NCBI RefSeq assembly: GCF_004101865.1
Contig: NZ_CP026119.1
Coordinates: forward strand, 1 to 64,000
DNA length: 64,000 nt
Direction: 5' to 3'
From: Halobacillus litoralis
GTDB taxonomy: Bacteria > Bacillota > Bacilli > Bacillales > Halobacillaceae
A program made the position numbers and the translations under genes. Shown here piece after piece: positions 1-7,644 of the stretch; within the stretch, counting starts at the first letter, position 1, and each line of letters starts with the position of its first letter. Below the pieces are notes generated by a model. The model was not told the origin of the DNA, did no database searches, and saw only the letters and a list, made by a program, of their open reading frames with translations.

Positions 1-1
1 A

Positions 2-190
2 GACGAAATATCCTTACTTAACTACTTAAGAAAAAATGTTCAAGGGTTTTTATTGAAGAGCATGAAAACACATGATTTGGTATCTCGTATCAATAAAATC
101 CTGGTAGGCGAAAGGTATATACACCCCTCCATTGGGGAAGTGCTTTGGGATTTGTATCAAAAAAAAGAAGTAGAATGCACTGCACTGTAG
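2..190 (+). pseudogene. 3' end of a DegU/NarL-type response regulator receiver domain
   Basis: The frame is open from the window edge and ends at TAG 188-190 (62 codons visible). The segment reading V-Q-G-F-L-L-K-S-M followed by G-E-R-Y-I-H-P-S-I matches the end of NarL/DegU receiver domains (V-Q-G-Y-L-L-K, then a glycine and a Y-L-H-P motif just before the linker). In that family a LuxR-type HTH follows, but here the frame stops about 15 residues past the receiver, so the DNA-binding half is missing. It is either a truncated relic or a receiver-only protein. The 5' part lies outside the window. No promoter or partner kinase is visible. Confidence 0.5.
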
Positions 191-276
191 CCTCTTACAA
201 ATAAAACCAGCTTTTACACTTGCTTTAAGTGCAATATATGGTATATTTGTTTTAATAAAATAAAGGGGTGTTTCAA

Positions 277-588
277 ATGTTAAAAATCGCTGTTATCGGA
301 GGAACTCAAGAAAAGACATTTCAAAAAGTTGGTGCTAAACACGGATGTAAAGTGTTATTCCACGATGGAACCGGAAAACAAAACGGTAGAAAGAAGAGCT
401 TTCGGACCATTGTAAAAAAGGCAGATGTCGTTATTTGTATTTATGGATCTTGCGGACACATTACGATGGAATGTGTGAAGGAATCATGTAAGCAATTAGA
501 CAAAAAGCTTATTTTTCACAAAAGTCGGGGAGCATCCGGAGTCATCCAAAGGTGTTTAGAGGAGTTTCCTTCAGAACAAGCAGCATAA
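277..588 (+). CDS. DUF2325 domain protein
   Basis: This 103-residue protein has the DUF2325 pattern: an N-terminal I-A-V-I-G-G-T strand-loop, a central D-V-V-I-C-I-Y-G-S-C-G-H segment with a Cys/His pair, and a C-terminal K-L-I-F-H-K-S-R-G-A-S-G motif. Family members are small Rossmann-like proteins, often found on mobile elements, and have no agreed biochemical role. I chose the ATG at 277 over the in-frame GTG at 268 because AAGGGGTG at 263-270 is a good ribosome site for 277. It lies 18 nt upstream of the broken topoisomerase gene and may be cotranscribed with it. Confidence 0.75.
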   Translation: MLKIAVIGGTQEKTFQKVGAKHGCKVLFHDGTGKQNGRKKSFRTIVKKADVVICIYGSCGHITMECVKESCKQLDKKLIFHKSRGASGVIQRCLEEFPSEQAA

Positions 589-606
589 TTGCTGAGGAGG
601 ATAATA

Positions 607-1040
607 ATGGAACGCTATAGTACGATCATCTGTGAAAAACCAGACCAGGCTAAGAAGATTGCCGGCCCCTTCCCTCATAAACAACATAAGGGAACCATTG
701 AAATTAAACCTTGCGAGACATTTCCAAAAGGTGCGATTGTGGTTCATGCTATTGGACATTTATGTGAAATGGCTTCTCCAGGGGATTACCATGAAGATTG
801 GAGTGAGAGTAGAGATTGGTCATTAAACAATCTTCCAATGTTGCCGGAACAATTTAAAATAAAAGTAACACGTAGTAAAGCTAAAGCATTTCAAACAATT
901 AAGAAACACGTTATGGATCCAAAAGTAGAACAAATCATCGCGGCTAGCGATGCGCACGCGAAGGAGAGCTAATGATTACGGAAATATTAGTTCTTCTAAA
1001 TAATAAGAAGCAGTTAAGAGAATATGGACCCAAAGTTTAA
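607..1040 (+). pseudogene. topB: DNA topoisomerase III remnant, frameshifted in the TOPRIM motif
   Basis: From ATG 607 (RBS GAGGAGG 594-600) the protein begins with the TopB-type start: S-T-I-I-C-E-K-P-D-Q-A-K-K-I-A (the TOPRIM glutamate strand), then an A-I-G-H-L-C-E-M segment and Q-I-I-A-A-S-D-A. The family consensus continues D-A-G-R-E-G-E-L, but here the frame reads D-A-H-A-K-E-S-stop at 970-972. In the frame starting at 957 the expected R-E-G-E-L appears, followed by M-I-T-E-I-L, up to TAA 1038-1040. One base therefore seems to be lost at the invariant glycine codon. Even after repair, only about 145 residues of a roughly 700-residue enzyme would remain. It cannot be an active topoisomerase. 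Confidence 0.8.
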
Positions 1041-1222
1041 CAAAGAATGTTATTCTTTGTAGGTTTTGGCAACATGTTTATTAGAAATGTTGTATAAATA
1101 AACGCGTTATTAAATGCATGAGTGGTATGGTTGATTTAGTTAACCACTGTTTGACAGGTTTGCTACAAAATATGCATCTTGTGTTAAATTTAATACAAAT
1201 TAACTTTTTGGAGGAGATCTTT

Positions 1223-1681
1223 ATGATTAAAGGATTGTACGAAGCTCATTTACCTGTAAGTAACATTGAAAAGTCAATAGAATTTTATCAAAATATAGGA
1301 TTAGAGTTAGCATATAAAGGTAAAAAGGTTACATTTTTCTGGATTGAAAAGGGAAGAAGCTGGTTAGGCCTATGGGAGTGCGAAGAGGCACAACTCCCTT
1401 ACCATCCATCAATAAGACATTTAGCTTTCTATGTAGAGAACGAGGATATAAAAAAAGCAAAAACATGGTTAGAAAAAAGAGAGATAAATGTTAAAGAAAA
1501 ATTTGGATTTTCTCAGGAACAACAACCGCTTGTTCTTGCAAATAACCCTCATACTCACGCTGCAATATATTTCCAAGACCCTGACGATAATTCACTAGAA
1601 TTTATCTCACCTCTTATGCTTGATAATGAGGAAGCTTTCGAGATGATGGAATTGAAGGATTGGTTTAATAACCATATTTAG
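1223..1681 (+). CDS. VOC-superfamily (glyoxalase/bleomycin-resistance fold) protein
   Basis: This 152-residue protein has the paired beta-alpha-beta-beta-beta modules of the vicinal oxygen chelate family. Likely metal ligands are the His in E-A-H-L-P-V-S (residues 5-10), the His in I-R-H-L-A-F-Y (about 72) and the Glu in N-S-L-E-F-I-S-P near the end. Members include glyoxalase I, FosA/B-like thiol transferases and ring-cleavage dioxygenases; the substrate cannot be told here. A longer frame opens at 1118, but GGAGGAG at 1210-1216 places the start at ATG 1223. The gene stands alone between degraded genes. A resistance role is possible but not shown. Confidence 0.75.
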   Translation: MIKGLYEAHLPVSNIEKSIEFYQNIGLELAYKGKKVTFFWIEKGRSWLGLWECEEAQLPYHPSIRHLAFYVENEDIKKAKTWLEKREINVKEKFGFSQEQQPLVLANNPHTHAAIYFQDPDDNSLEFISPLMLDNEEAFEMMELKDWFNNHI

Positions 1682-1720
1682 CGTGTAATCCGTCTTTAAA
1701 GTAAGTGAAAAGGAGTTTAG

Positions 1721-1879
1721 TATGCAACTGTAATTTCAAAGGATTTTATCAATCATAGTATAGAGCATGCGTTAATCCCTAGATGGGACTATGATGTTTC
1801 GAATAGCTCATCAATAAAGTTGGTGGAGAAACTAGGCTTCAGTAATCCTTCTACATACTCTGTTTTTAAAATACGTTAG
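1721..1879 (+). pseudogene. C-terminal remnant of a GNAT acetyltransferase
   Basis: The frame ending at TAG 1877-1879 reads H-A-L-I-P-R-W-D-Y-D-V-S-N, then S-S-I-K-L-V-E-K-L-G-F. This is the usual end of GNAT acetyltransferases of the 'LIP-x-WD-x-D-x-x-N-x-x-S-I-x-L-A-E-K-L-G-F' type. No start codon or acetyl-CoA-binding motif A precedes it; the frame is closed by a stop at 1718-1720. It is a broken fragment left between the VOC gene and the biosynthetic island. Confidence 0.65.
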
Positions 1880-2213
1880 TAGAGATTAGTGATAAAGGGA
1901 GGAAGGGTTTTAAAGAGAATTAAAGTCGCGTATGTTGTTAACACGATTTTAAGTGGTTTGGTCGCTATTCTAATATCCACTTTCTTTGCAGGGGTACGAT
2001 AGCAGAGAACTACACGGACGAGATTTGGGTTGCCTCGGAGTGGGGTAGGTTATTTCACTAGGAATCTATAATCATATTCACTTCTTTCATGTCTAGAATC
2101 TTGAAGTTTGGTAGGTTAATCATATTGATTAACCTTTAAATTTCCCTTTTGAGATTCTTCAATTTAATAATCTATTAATAGCGAAATGAGCTGTTCAGCA
2201 GCCCAGTAATAAC
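1880..2213. other. Intergenic stretch with one possible tiny membrane ORF
   Basis: No confident gene is present. A GTG-started frame at 1889-2002 (37 codons) contains a hydrophobic run (V-V-N-T-I-L-S-G-L-V-A-I-L-I-S-T-F-F) but its only ribosome-site-like sequence, AGGGAGG, lies inside the frame, so I do not call it. An inverted repeat GGTTAATC...GATTAACC occurs near 2112-2133. This stretch marks the junction between decayed genes and the metabolite island. Confidence 0.4.
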
Positions 2214-2214
2214 T

Positions 2215-2251
2215 TAAGAGAGCTCCTATCGAATAGATAAGAGCTCTCTTA
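2215..2251. terminator. Hairpin terminator at the end of the leftward operon
   Basis: TAAGAGAGCTC (2215-2225) and GAGCTCTCTTA (2241-2251) form a perfect 11-bp stem with a 15-nt loop. It begins 3 nt after the stop codon of the 24-codon peptide on the minus strand, so it probably ends that operon. The T-tract is weak on both sides. Confidence 0.6.
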
Positions 2252-2253
2252 GA

Positions 2254-2328
2254 TTAAAAGCCTAAATCATCATTAACTACTTTAAGATCTGAGCTCTCAA
2301 GTGTTTCTATATCAGGGATGTTATACAT
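2254..2328 (-). CDS. 24-residue peptide, last gene of the ToxB/C/D-like operon
   Basis: The frame runs from ATG 2328 to TAA 2254, with AAGGAG (complement of 2335-2340) 6 nt upstream, an ideal ribosome site. The peptide begins M-Y-N-I-P-D-I-E and ends V-N-D-D-L-G-F. It is acidic (seven Asp/Glu against one Lys), has no cysteine and no signal peptide. It sits 31 nt downstream of the CxxH/CxxC gene and directly before the operon terminator. The good ribosome site and position suggest it is translated. It could be a ribosomal precursor or scaffold peptide for the neighbouring enzymes, a small regulatory subunit, or chance. I recognise no family. Confidence 0.5.
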   Translation of the reverse strand: MYNIPDIETLESSDLKVVNDDLGF

Positions 2329-2359
2329 ATAATTCTCCTTCCAATTTGTGTTATTCATA

Positions 2360-2548
2360 TTAAATAGTTGGTTTAGAGACTGAATTTTTAGAGAGAGTTG
2401 GTTTCACAATATCATTGTAATAGAGTTCATAGAATGCTTCGCTTTTACAGAAAACACATCGCAATTCAAGGTTACTACTTTTCACATGGGGTACGTTTAG
2501 TTTTTGAACTCCTTCTATTAAATGATTTCTACATACCCAAATCACCAC
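2360..2548 (-). CDS. CxxH/CxxC small zinc-binding-type protein (YyzF/BA_5709-like)
   Basis: This 62-residue protein has W-V-C-R-N-H near its start and L-R-C-V-F-C about 25 residues later, the spacing of the small 'CxxH/CxxC' family of Bacillales, which probably binds one zinc through Cys-His-Cys-Cys. The N-H-L-I-E-G and V-P-H-V segments also fit that family as I remember it. The start is GTG 2548 (or the next GTG, 2545), behind AAGGGGG. It follows the SUMF1-like gene by 36 nt and belongs to the same leftward transcript. Whether it assists the pathway or was simply captured cannot be told. Confidence 0.65.
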   Translation of the reverse strand: MVIWVCRNHLIEGVQKLNVPHVKSSNLELRCVFCKSEAFYELYYNDIVKPTLSKNSVSKPTI

Positions 2549-2584
2549 AATTCCCCCTTGTTAAAAGCTTTAAAACTACTATAT

Positions 2585-3586
2585 TCATTTAATGTTTTCA
2601 ACTAACCTAAATCCCATTACATAAATGTCCCGAGGAAATTTTCCATGTCTTCTTTTGCACCTGGCAAGGTCCCTAAACCTTGTAAAGCTCCCCCCTCTAG
2701 CAACTCTGTACCTTTCAGTGCTATCTGATAAATCATCGGAAATTACATTTTCCCAATTGCCATCATAGGGGTGATACAAATCTCGAACAAACTCTTCAAC
2801 ATTACCTGCCATATCCGAGACTCCGTAATAAGAGTTTCCAGATGAGAACATACCTACCGGCGTGGATCTGAGCAGACCAGATTCCACGGTATTAGCATGG
2901 TATTTACTAAATTCATTACCCCAAGGGAATTCCCAACTGTTAGGACCTGCAGCAGCATTCTCCCATTCATACTCAGTCGGTAATCTAAACTTTCTACCTA
3001 CTTTATTGGAAAGCCATTCACAGTATCTATCTGCTGTTTCAGGGGATACTGAGTGAACGGGGTGGTTAGAAAACTCAGATGGATACCTACTAAATGTCCA
3101 GGAAGTAGGTATTTCTTCATGAGGATTATCCTTAATAAACTCCAAATATTCAAAGTTAGTAACTGGGAATTTTCCTATTCTATAAGCTTCAAGGTCAACT
3201 CTTATTTCAGGAGTTTCTTTTCTTATCCAATCAGCAATTATTCCAGTATCTTTATAAGTGGAACAAACTTCATCAACTTTTCCTGGTAGTAACCCGATTT
3301 TTACAGAGCTTTTCGGAATTGTTATCATATTTGGCTCATAAGGTTTAATTCTTATATCGCCTTTCAATGATAGTAATAGACCCGCCAAATAGCGCTCCCC
3401 AATATTTTTGTCTTTCATTTCAAGCAATGAGATGAGTTGTTCTTGATTTAATGAAAATGTACTTTTATCTATACCTGGAAGGTCCTCTAGAACTGTGCTA
3501 AGAAAAGAAGAGGGTAGACCCATTGCTTCTCTATCACTTAATTGATTAAGCTGACCATCATAAACGCTCATATCTTTTAATCTCAA
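2585..3586 (-). CDS. FGE/SUMF1-fold protein, ToxD-like, without FGE catalytic cysteines
   Basis: This 333-residue protein has a helical N-terminal region (about 1-90) and a C-terminal formylglycine-generating-enzyme (SUMF1, C-type-lectin-like) domain. Visible marks are G-K-F-P-V-T-N-F-E-Y, R-L-P-T-E-Y-E-W-E-N-A-A, F-P-W-G-N, D-M-A-G-N-V-E-E-F and R-V-A-R-G-G-S-F. In true FGE the G-G-S segment leads to two catalytic cysteines. Here the aligned positions in G-G-S-F-T-R-F-R-D-L-A are Arg and Ala, so canonical Cys-to-formylglycine oxidation is unlikely. Toxoflavin clusters contain a SUMF1-type protein (ToxD) beside a WD40 protein (ToxC), as here. The start is TTG 3584-3586 behind GAGGTG; an internal ATG lacks a ribosome site. 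Confidence 0.75.
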   Translation of the reverse strand: MRLKDMSVYDGQLNQLSDREAMGLPSSFLSTVLEDLPGIDKSTFSLNQEQLISLLEMKDKNIGERYLAGLLLSLKGDIRIKPYEPNMITIPKSSVKIGLLPGKVDEVCSTYKDTGIIADWIRKETPEIRVDLEAYRIGKFPVTNFEYLEFIKDNPHEEIPTSWTFSRYPSEFSNHPVHSVSPETADRYCEWLSNKVGRKFRLPTEYEWENAAAGPNSWEFPWGNEFSKYHANTVESGLLRSTPVGMFSSGNSYYGVSDMAGNVEEFVRDLYHPYDGNWENVISDDLSDSTERYRVARGGSFTRFRDLARCKRRHGKFPRDIYVMGFRLVENIK

Positions 3587-3607
3587 GAGATATTCACCTC
3601 TTCTCGT

Positions 3608-5368
3608 TTAATTTTGTTCTATTTTTTCGGGGTGTTGTGTGAAAATTCGTATTAATTCGCTAACCTCTCCAGATTTGCCTATGGAATAAATGGCCCCGTC
3701 GTAGGAGGAAGCAAAAACATTTTCTCCCTTAGACTCTAAAGCACTAATCCCATTTGTTCCGATTCTAAAAGGATCTGAAATAGTATCTTTTTCTAGATCC
3801 CAAATAACAATGTAACCCCAGTAATCACCACTTATAACTTGACCTGATTTATTTTGAGTAATACTTTTTATAGAATAACGGTGTTTGTTGTGCTGAATAA
3901 TAATTTTCCCGGTTAACAAATCAAATATTCTGACAAACTTATCTCTGCTTACTACTATAAGTTGTTTTTTATCTTCAATTAAATGAATATCGTTTATAAT
4001 AGCGTTTGGTCCAACAAAAACAGTCACGTCACTAATATTACTTTTATCAAAAATATGAATAGTTGCATCTGCTGATACAGTAACTATATTTTCATCATCG
4101 ACAGTTAAAGATTTGATAGCTCCCTCTTGTGCTTTCCAGCGATTAACCTCTTTCATGCTGACTAAATTTATAATGTGCACATACCCTCCGTAAGTACCAA
4201 CATAAAAATTATTGTCACTTGCACAGAAATAACTTACATTTATTGGACCTGTATTTAGTTCAAACTTTTTCTTCACAGATTCGGAAACTCGATCAAAAAG
4301 GTAAACTTCACCCGCGTGGTTGCCCCAAACTATAAAGGTTCCATCATCGGTTGTGCATACGCTGTTTGTCAGTACGTGATTTTTTTCTGAAATAACTTCT
4401 CCATTCACTCTAAACTTCCCGTCGTCGGAAGCGGTTGCGATATCTCCTAACATAGAGACCGAAAGATCGTTGATTGATGGTGTTGCTAATTCTAAGTCAT
4501 TGTCAATTACTCTTCCAGTATTCACATCCCATTTGCAAAAAGTCTTACCAAAGCTTGCTCCTATTATATATCTTTCATCATGTGTCCAATTTAAACACCG
4601 TTCCCACTGGTAAATGTATGGGCTTAATTCTTTTGTCTTTTGAATATCATCAACATTCCAAATGTTAATTTTATGGTCATAACCAGCAGTTAGTAGTAGA
4701 TTCCCAGATGGTGAAAAAGTGACTTGTTTAACACCTTGTTGGTGGGCTTTAAACTTATCTATAAATTGATAAGTGTTTGCATCATATAAATGTACACTTC
4801 CATCATCTGCACCTAAAGCAAACAGGCCTCTTTCTTTACTACCTCCTACAGTATCAACTTCATAGTTAAATGGGCCAAGTTCCTTTATTAGTTTGTTTGT
4901 GATAAAGTTCCAAACGAACACTTTTCCATCATCGCCCGCTGTAAATGCTCGTTCCTTATAAACCCACACAGAAAGAACATCTTTTTCATGATGTTGAAAC
5001 TGATTAATAATTGCCCCGCTTGCAATGTCCCACACTAAACAGCGATGATCTCGAGAAGTAGAGATTAAATATGCATCATCCTCCGAAAAGGTGATATCTT
5101 CTACATCATCAGAATGCCCTATAAATGTTTTTGTCAGATGATTATTTGTTGTATCGAACAATTTAATAGTGTAATCAGATGAGGAACTTGCAAGAAACTT
5201 ATTATTATTAGATAGAGTGATGCTATTAATAAGGTGGTTATGTGTCCCCACTAAAATGGGGTTGTTTCTGGAAAGATCCCACTGATATATGTTACTGTCA
5301 TATCCTCCAGTAAAAACTTTTTCTCCTGAGATATTGGGTATAACCGCAGTAATAGGTCCATTATGCAT
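3608..5368 (-). CDS. 14-blade WD40 beta-propeller protein, ToxC-like
   Basis: This 586-residue protein is built almost entirely of WD40 blades. I can pick out fourteen blade ends of the D-x-x-[IV]-x-[VIL]-[WF]-[DN] type (for example S-N-I-Y-Q-W-D-L, Y-T-I-K-L-F-D-T, K-I-N-I-W-N-V, Y-I-V-I-W-D-L), enough for two seven-blade propellers. There is no signal peptide or membrane segment, so it should be cytoplasmic. WD40 proteins usually scaffold, but ToxC of toxoflavin clusters is a WD-repeat protein required for the pathway. It overlaps the cyclohydrolase gene by 8 nt (5361-5368), with GGAGG inside the upstream gene, so the two are probably translationally coupled. Confidence 0.8.
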   Translation of the reverse strand: MHNGPITAVIPNISGEKVFTGGYDSNIYQWDLSRNNPILVGTHNHLINSITLSNNNKFLASSSSDYTIKLFDTTNNHLTKTFIGHSDDVEDITFSEDDAYLISTSRDHRCLVWDIASGAIINQFQHHEKDVLSVWVYKERAFTAGDDGKVFVWNFITNKLIKELGPFNYEVDTVGGSKERGLFALGADDGSVHLYDANTYQFIDKFKAHQQGVKQVTFSPSGNLLLTAGYDHKINIWNVDDIQKTKELSPYIYQWERCLNWTHDERYIIGASFGKTFCKWDVNTGRVIDNDLELATPSINDLSVSMLGDIATASDDGKFRVNGEVISEKNHVLTNSVCTTDDGTFIVWGNHAGEVYLFDRVSESVKKKFELNTGPINVSYFCASDNNFYVGTYGGYVHIINLVSMKEVNRWKAQEGAIKSLTVDDENIVTVSADATIHIFDKSNISDVTVFVGPNAIINDIHLIEDKKQLIVVSRDKFVRIFDLLTGKIIIQHNKHRYSIKSITQNKSGQVISGDYWGYIVIWDLEKDTISDPFRIGTNGISALESKGENVFASSYDGAIYSIGKSGEVSELIRIFTQHPEKIEQN

Positions 5369-6122
5369 TATAAATTCCTCCTACTATATTAAGATCAGAA
5401 TCATTCGTTGCTCTAACATGGCCGGACTTGTTTATCTTAGTTTCAATATACCTTTCATTATAGCTTGACAATTTATCCCATAAGGTAATTTGATTTGCGA
5501 CATCTATTCCCATTTTTGTTAGAAAGTTAATTTTAGAAGGGTTATTTGATATAACGTCAATTGGCTTTCTTCTAAAATATTTTAATAAATGAGCGGGCTC
5601 CTCATAGTCTCTTAGGTCGTCATCAAATCCAATTGCGTTATTCGCCTCAACAGTATCCATTCCATCTTCTTGCAATAAATAAGTTAAAGCTTTATTAAAT
5701 AAGCCTATCCCTCTTCCTTCGTGGTTTGCTAAATAAAAAAGAGCCCCACTACCATATTCAGTAATAGTTTCAAGGCTTTTCTTTAACTGGAATCCACATT
5801 CGCATTTTTGACTACCAAAAATATCTCCTGTATGACAAATGCTATGAAGCCTAACTATGGATTTGTCACTATTCTCAAAATCGCCATACACCAATATAGA
5901 AGACTGCTGGAATTCGTTAAAATTTAAAGTAGTTAAACTATTAAGAAGTGTTTCGGTATCTGGTATATCTGTTGTACTTATCCAGGAATACCAATTGAAT
6001 AATTTTACTTCCTCACGTACTTTCAGAGGGAGGGATATGGGACCAACCAAAAATATGCTTTTATCAGCGTTAATAGTGATTGTTTTTACTTTTTCTTGTA
6101 GTTTCGAATTTATATTCTTCAT
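5361..6122 (-). CDS. GTP cyclohydrolase II-like enzyme, ToxB-like
   Basis: GTP cyclohydrolase II opens the guanine ring of GTP to give formate, pyrophosphate and a diaminopyrimidinone ribosyl phosphate. The 253-residue protein keeps the zinc ligands Cys96, Cys107 and Cys109 in H-S-I-C-H-T-G-D...K-C-E-C-G-F, the H-E-G-R-G-I-G-L catalytic arginine loop (about 134-141), and G-M-D-T-V-E-A-N-N-A-I-G-F. It lacks the RibB domain of typical Bacillus RibA fusions, which points to a dedicated pathway copy, like ToxB of toxoflavin biosynthesis, rather than riboflavin housekeeping. I chose ATG 6122 (GGAGG 7 nt upstream) over the in-frame ATG at 6140. It starts 19 nt after the PLP gene and overlaps the WD40 gene. 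Confidence 0.85.
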   Translation of the reverse strand: MKNINSKLQEKVKTITINADKSIFLVGPISLPLKVREEVKLFNWYSWISTTDIPDTETLLNSLTTLNFNEFQQSSILVYGDFENSDKSIVRLHSICHTGDIFGSQKCECGFQLKKSLETITEYGSGALFYLANHEGRGIGLFNKALTYLLQEDGMDTVEANNAIGFDDDLRDYEEPAHLLKYFRRKPIDVISNNPSKINFLTKMGIDVANQITLWDKLSSYNERYIETKINKSGHVRATNDSDLNIVGGIYNA

Positions 6123-6141
6123 AGTCCAACCTCCGAACATT

Positions 6142-7086
6142 TTAAAAAGCTAAATCCCACTCTTCTTCAGACCCTTGATCAGGAAAAATTGTAACTATAT
6201 TAGAACCCGGACCTAGTTTACAGCTGATTTTTTTTGCTGCATTATAGTTTGCAGCAGCTGATGTACCAATCTTAATTCCTGTTTTGTTATAAAAGTCTCT
6301 CATCCCCTCAAGAGCTTCTGAATATGAACAAAGCCATTGTTCTTTAATGAAATGTTCATATTCCTTAATAAAAGTTTGTTTTCTTCCTAATCCAAAGCCC
6401 CCCGTACCTGCCAGCCTTTTCTCACTGTTAGGAGGTTCCATGCTACCGTACGGTGCTTCTTTGGGCATTACTAGGTGAAGCTCAACCTCACTCTGGTGAT
6501 CTTTTAAGGCTTTGTACACTCCCATTAAGCTACCACCTGTTCCAGCAGCTGCTACCCATGCATCAATTTGAATATCATTCAGCTGCATTAATATTTCTTT
6601 TCCTGTTCCAGCATAATGAGCATTTATATTGGCGGTATTTTGATGCTGGTAGAGAAATGTATAATTATTATTTTTAGATAGATTGATTGTTTGTTGTATA
6701 ACCCCATAAAACCCCTTACTTTTATCTACCAAATGTATATTAGCTCCGTAATTTTTTAATTTTTCTAGAATTGATCTCGAAGTGCTTTTACTAAGTACTA
6801 AATCTAGGTCTATGGATAAGTTAGAACATAAATAAGCTAAAGATACTCCCAGGTTACCTCCACTATATTCTAGAAAATGAATATGATCTTTCCTTGCATT
6901 TGTTAGCTCTCTTTCTAACATTGCAAAAGCAGCACGGTCTTTTATGGAGCCGGTGGGGTTTTCCCATTCACATTTAGCATATACAGTACCTCCTCCTGGA
7001 ACATCTATTTCTAAGAGAGAAGTATTGCCCAAATCATTTTTAAAGTCATTCAAGAAACTATTCTGTTTGGAAAGGACTTTTTTCAT
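6142..7086 (-). CDS. Cysteine-synthase-like PLP-dependent enzyme (fold type II)
   Basis: The 314-residue protein has the CysK/CBS-family PLP motif E-N-P-T-G-S-I-K-D-R with the Schiff-base lysine at 49, a modified substrate loop E-Y-S-G-G-N-L-G (CysK has T-S-G-N-T-G), the phosphate-binding G-T-G-G-S-L, and a C-terminal T-I-F-P-D-Q-G-S-E-E-E-W. Family members carry out beta-replacement on O-acetyl- or O-phosphoserine to give cysteine, diaminopropionate or similar amino acids. The altered loop and the context argue against housekeeping cysteine synthesis and for a specialised amino acid or amine donor step. RBS AGGAGG lies 8 nt before ATG 7086. The downstream gene begins 19 nt away. Confidence 0.8.
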   Translation of the reverse strand: MKKVLSKQNSFLNDFKNDLGNTSLLEIDVPGGGTVYAKCEWENPTGSIKDRAAFAMLERELTNARKDHIHFLEYSGGNLGVSLAYLCSNLSIDLDLVLSKSTSRSILEKLKNYGANIHLVDKSKGFYGVIQQTINLSKNNNYTFLYQHQNTANINAHYAGTGKEILMQLNDIQIDAWVAAAGTGGSLMGVYKALKDHQSEVELHLVMPKEAPYGSMEPPNSEKRLAGTGGFGLGRKQTFIKEYEHFIKEQWLCSYSEALEGMRDFYNKTGIKIGTSAAANYNAAKKISCKLGPGSNIVTIFPDQGSEEEWDLAF

Positions 7087-7096
7087 AGCTATCCTC

Positions 7097-7642
7097 CTAA
7101 TTAGTTGATATCACTGTGTTATTCTTTTCACTTAACTGTTCTACTAGATTGTCAACCATTCGGTTTAGTTCTTTTTTAATTTCCTCATCGGTAAGCTCCC
7201 CATATTCGTTGAAATAAGCCGAATCACAAACTAGTTGCTCCGGAAGAACCAATGAGTGCACACCTCTTAAAACTAATCTAAGATTATTTAAGGAGTTAAC
7301 TCCTCCTTTTCCTGCTCCTGCAGAAGAAGTGATAACTGTTGGTTTGTTTCTAAAGTGGTTTTTGTTTAGGTAATCTAAAGCGTTTTTTAGTGCGCCACTT
7401 ATTCCATTGTGGTATTCGGGTGTGCAAAAGAAAAAACCATCCGCTTTATTTGCAGCCTCTGCTAAGGATTTTACTTCTTTATTGTTTGACTTTTCACCAT
7501 CGAATAATGGAAGTTGATTTTCAAATGCATCAAAATAAAACACGTTAACATCTTGGTTTAATAGCTCTTCTTTAACTAGTGCTGCCATTCCTCTAGTAAT
7601 AGAGGCTTCTCTTGGGCTACCACAAAATAGTAATACATTCAT
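7097..7642 (-). CDS. NADPH-dependent FMN reductase (flavodoxin fold)
   Basis: The 181-residue protein begins with a beta strand and the FMN phosphate loop G-S-P-R-E-A-S-I-T-R, followed by T-P-E-Y-H-N-G-I-S-G-A-L-K-N-A-L-D-Y-L, the signature of the NADPH-dependent FMN reductase/azoreductase family. It would supply reduced flavin or reduce a quinoid or azo-type intermediate. It lies 2 nt after the aldo/keto reductase gene, whose last codons contain its ribosome site AAGGAG, so the two are coupled. Within this operon a redox step on a pyrimidine-derived intermediate is plausible but not shown. Confidence 0.8.
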   Translation of the reverse strand: MNVLLFCGSPREASITRGMAALVKEELLNQDVNVFYFDAFENQLPLFDGEKSNNKEVKSLAEAANKADGFFFCTPEYHNGISGALKNALDYLNKNHFRNKPTVITSSAGAGKGGVNSLNNLRLVLRGVHSLVLPEQLVCDSAYFNEYGELTDEEIKKELNRMVDNLVEQLSEKNNTVISTN

Positions 7643-7644
7643 AG

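Noticed and set aside
1889..2002. A 37-codon membrane-like ORF before the island
   Set aside because: The ribosome-like site lies inside the frame and no relative is recognised; kept only as a note in the intergenic entry.
2585..3586. The SUMF1-fold protein as an active sulfatase-activating enzyme
   Set aside because: The catalytic cysteines are absent and there is no sulfatase gene nearby.
5361..6122. Housekeeping riboflavin synthesis for the GTP cyclohydrolase II
   Set aside because: No RibB domain and no ribD, ribE or ribH nearby; the neighbours are those of toxoflavin-type clusters.
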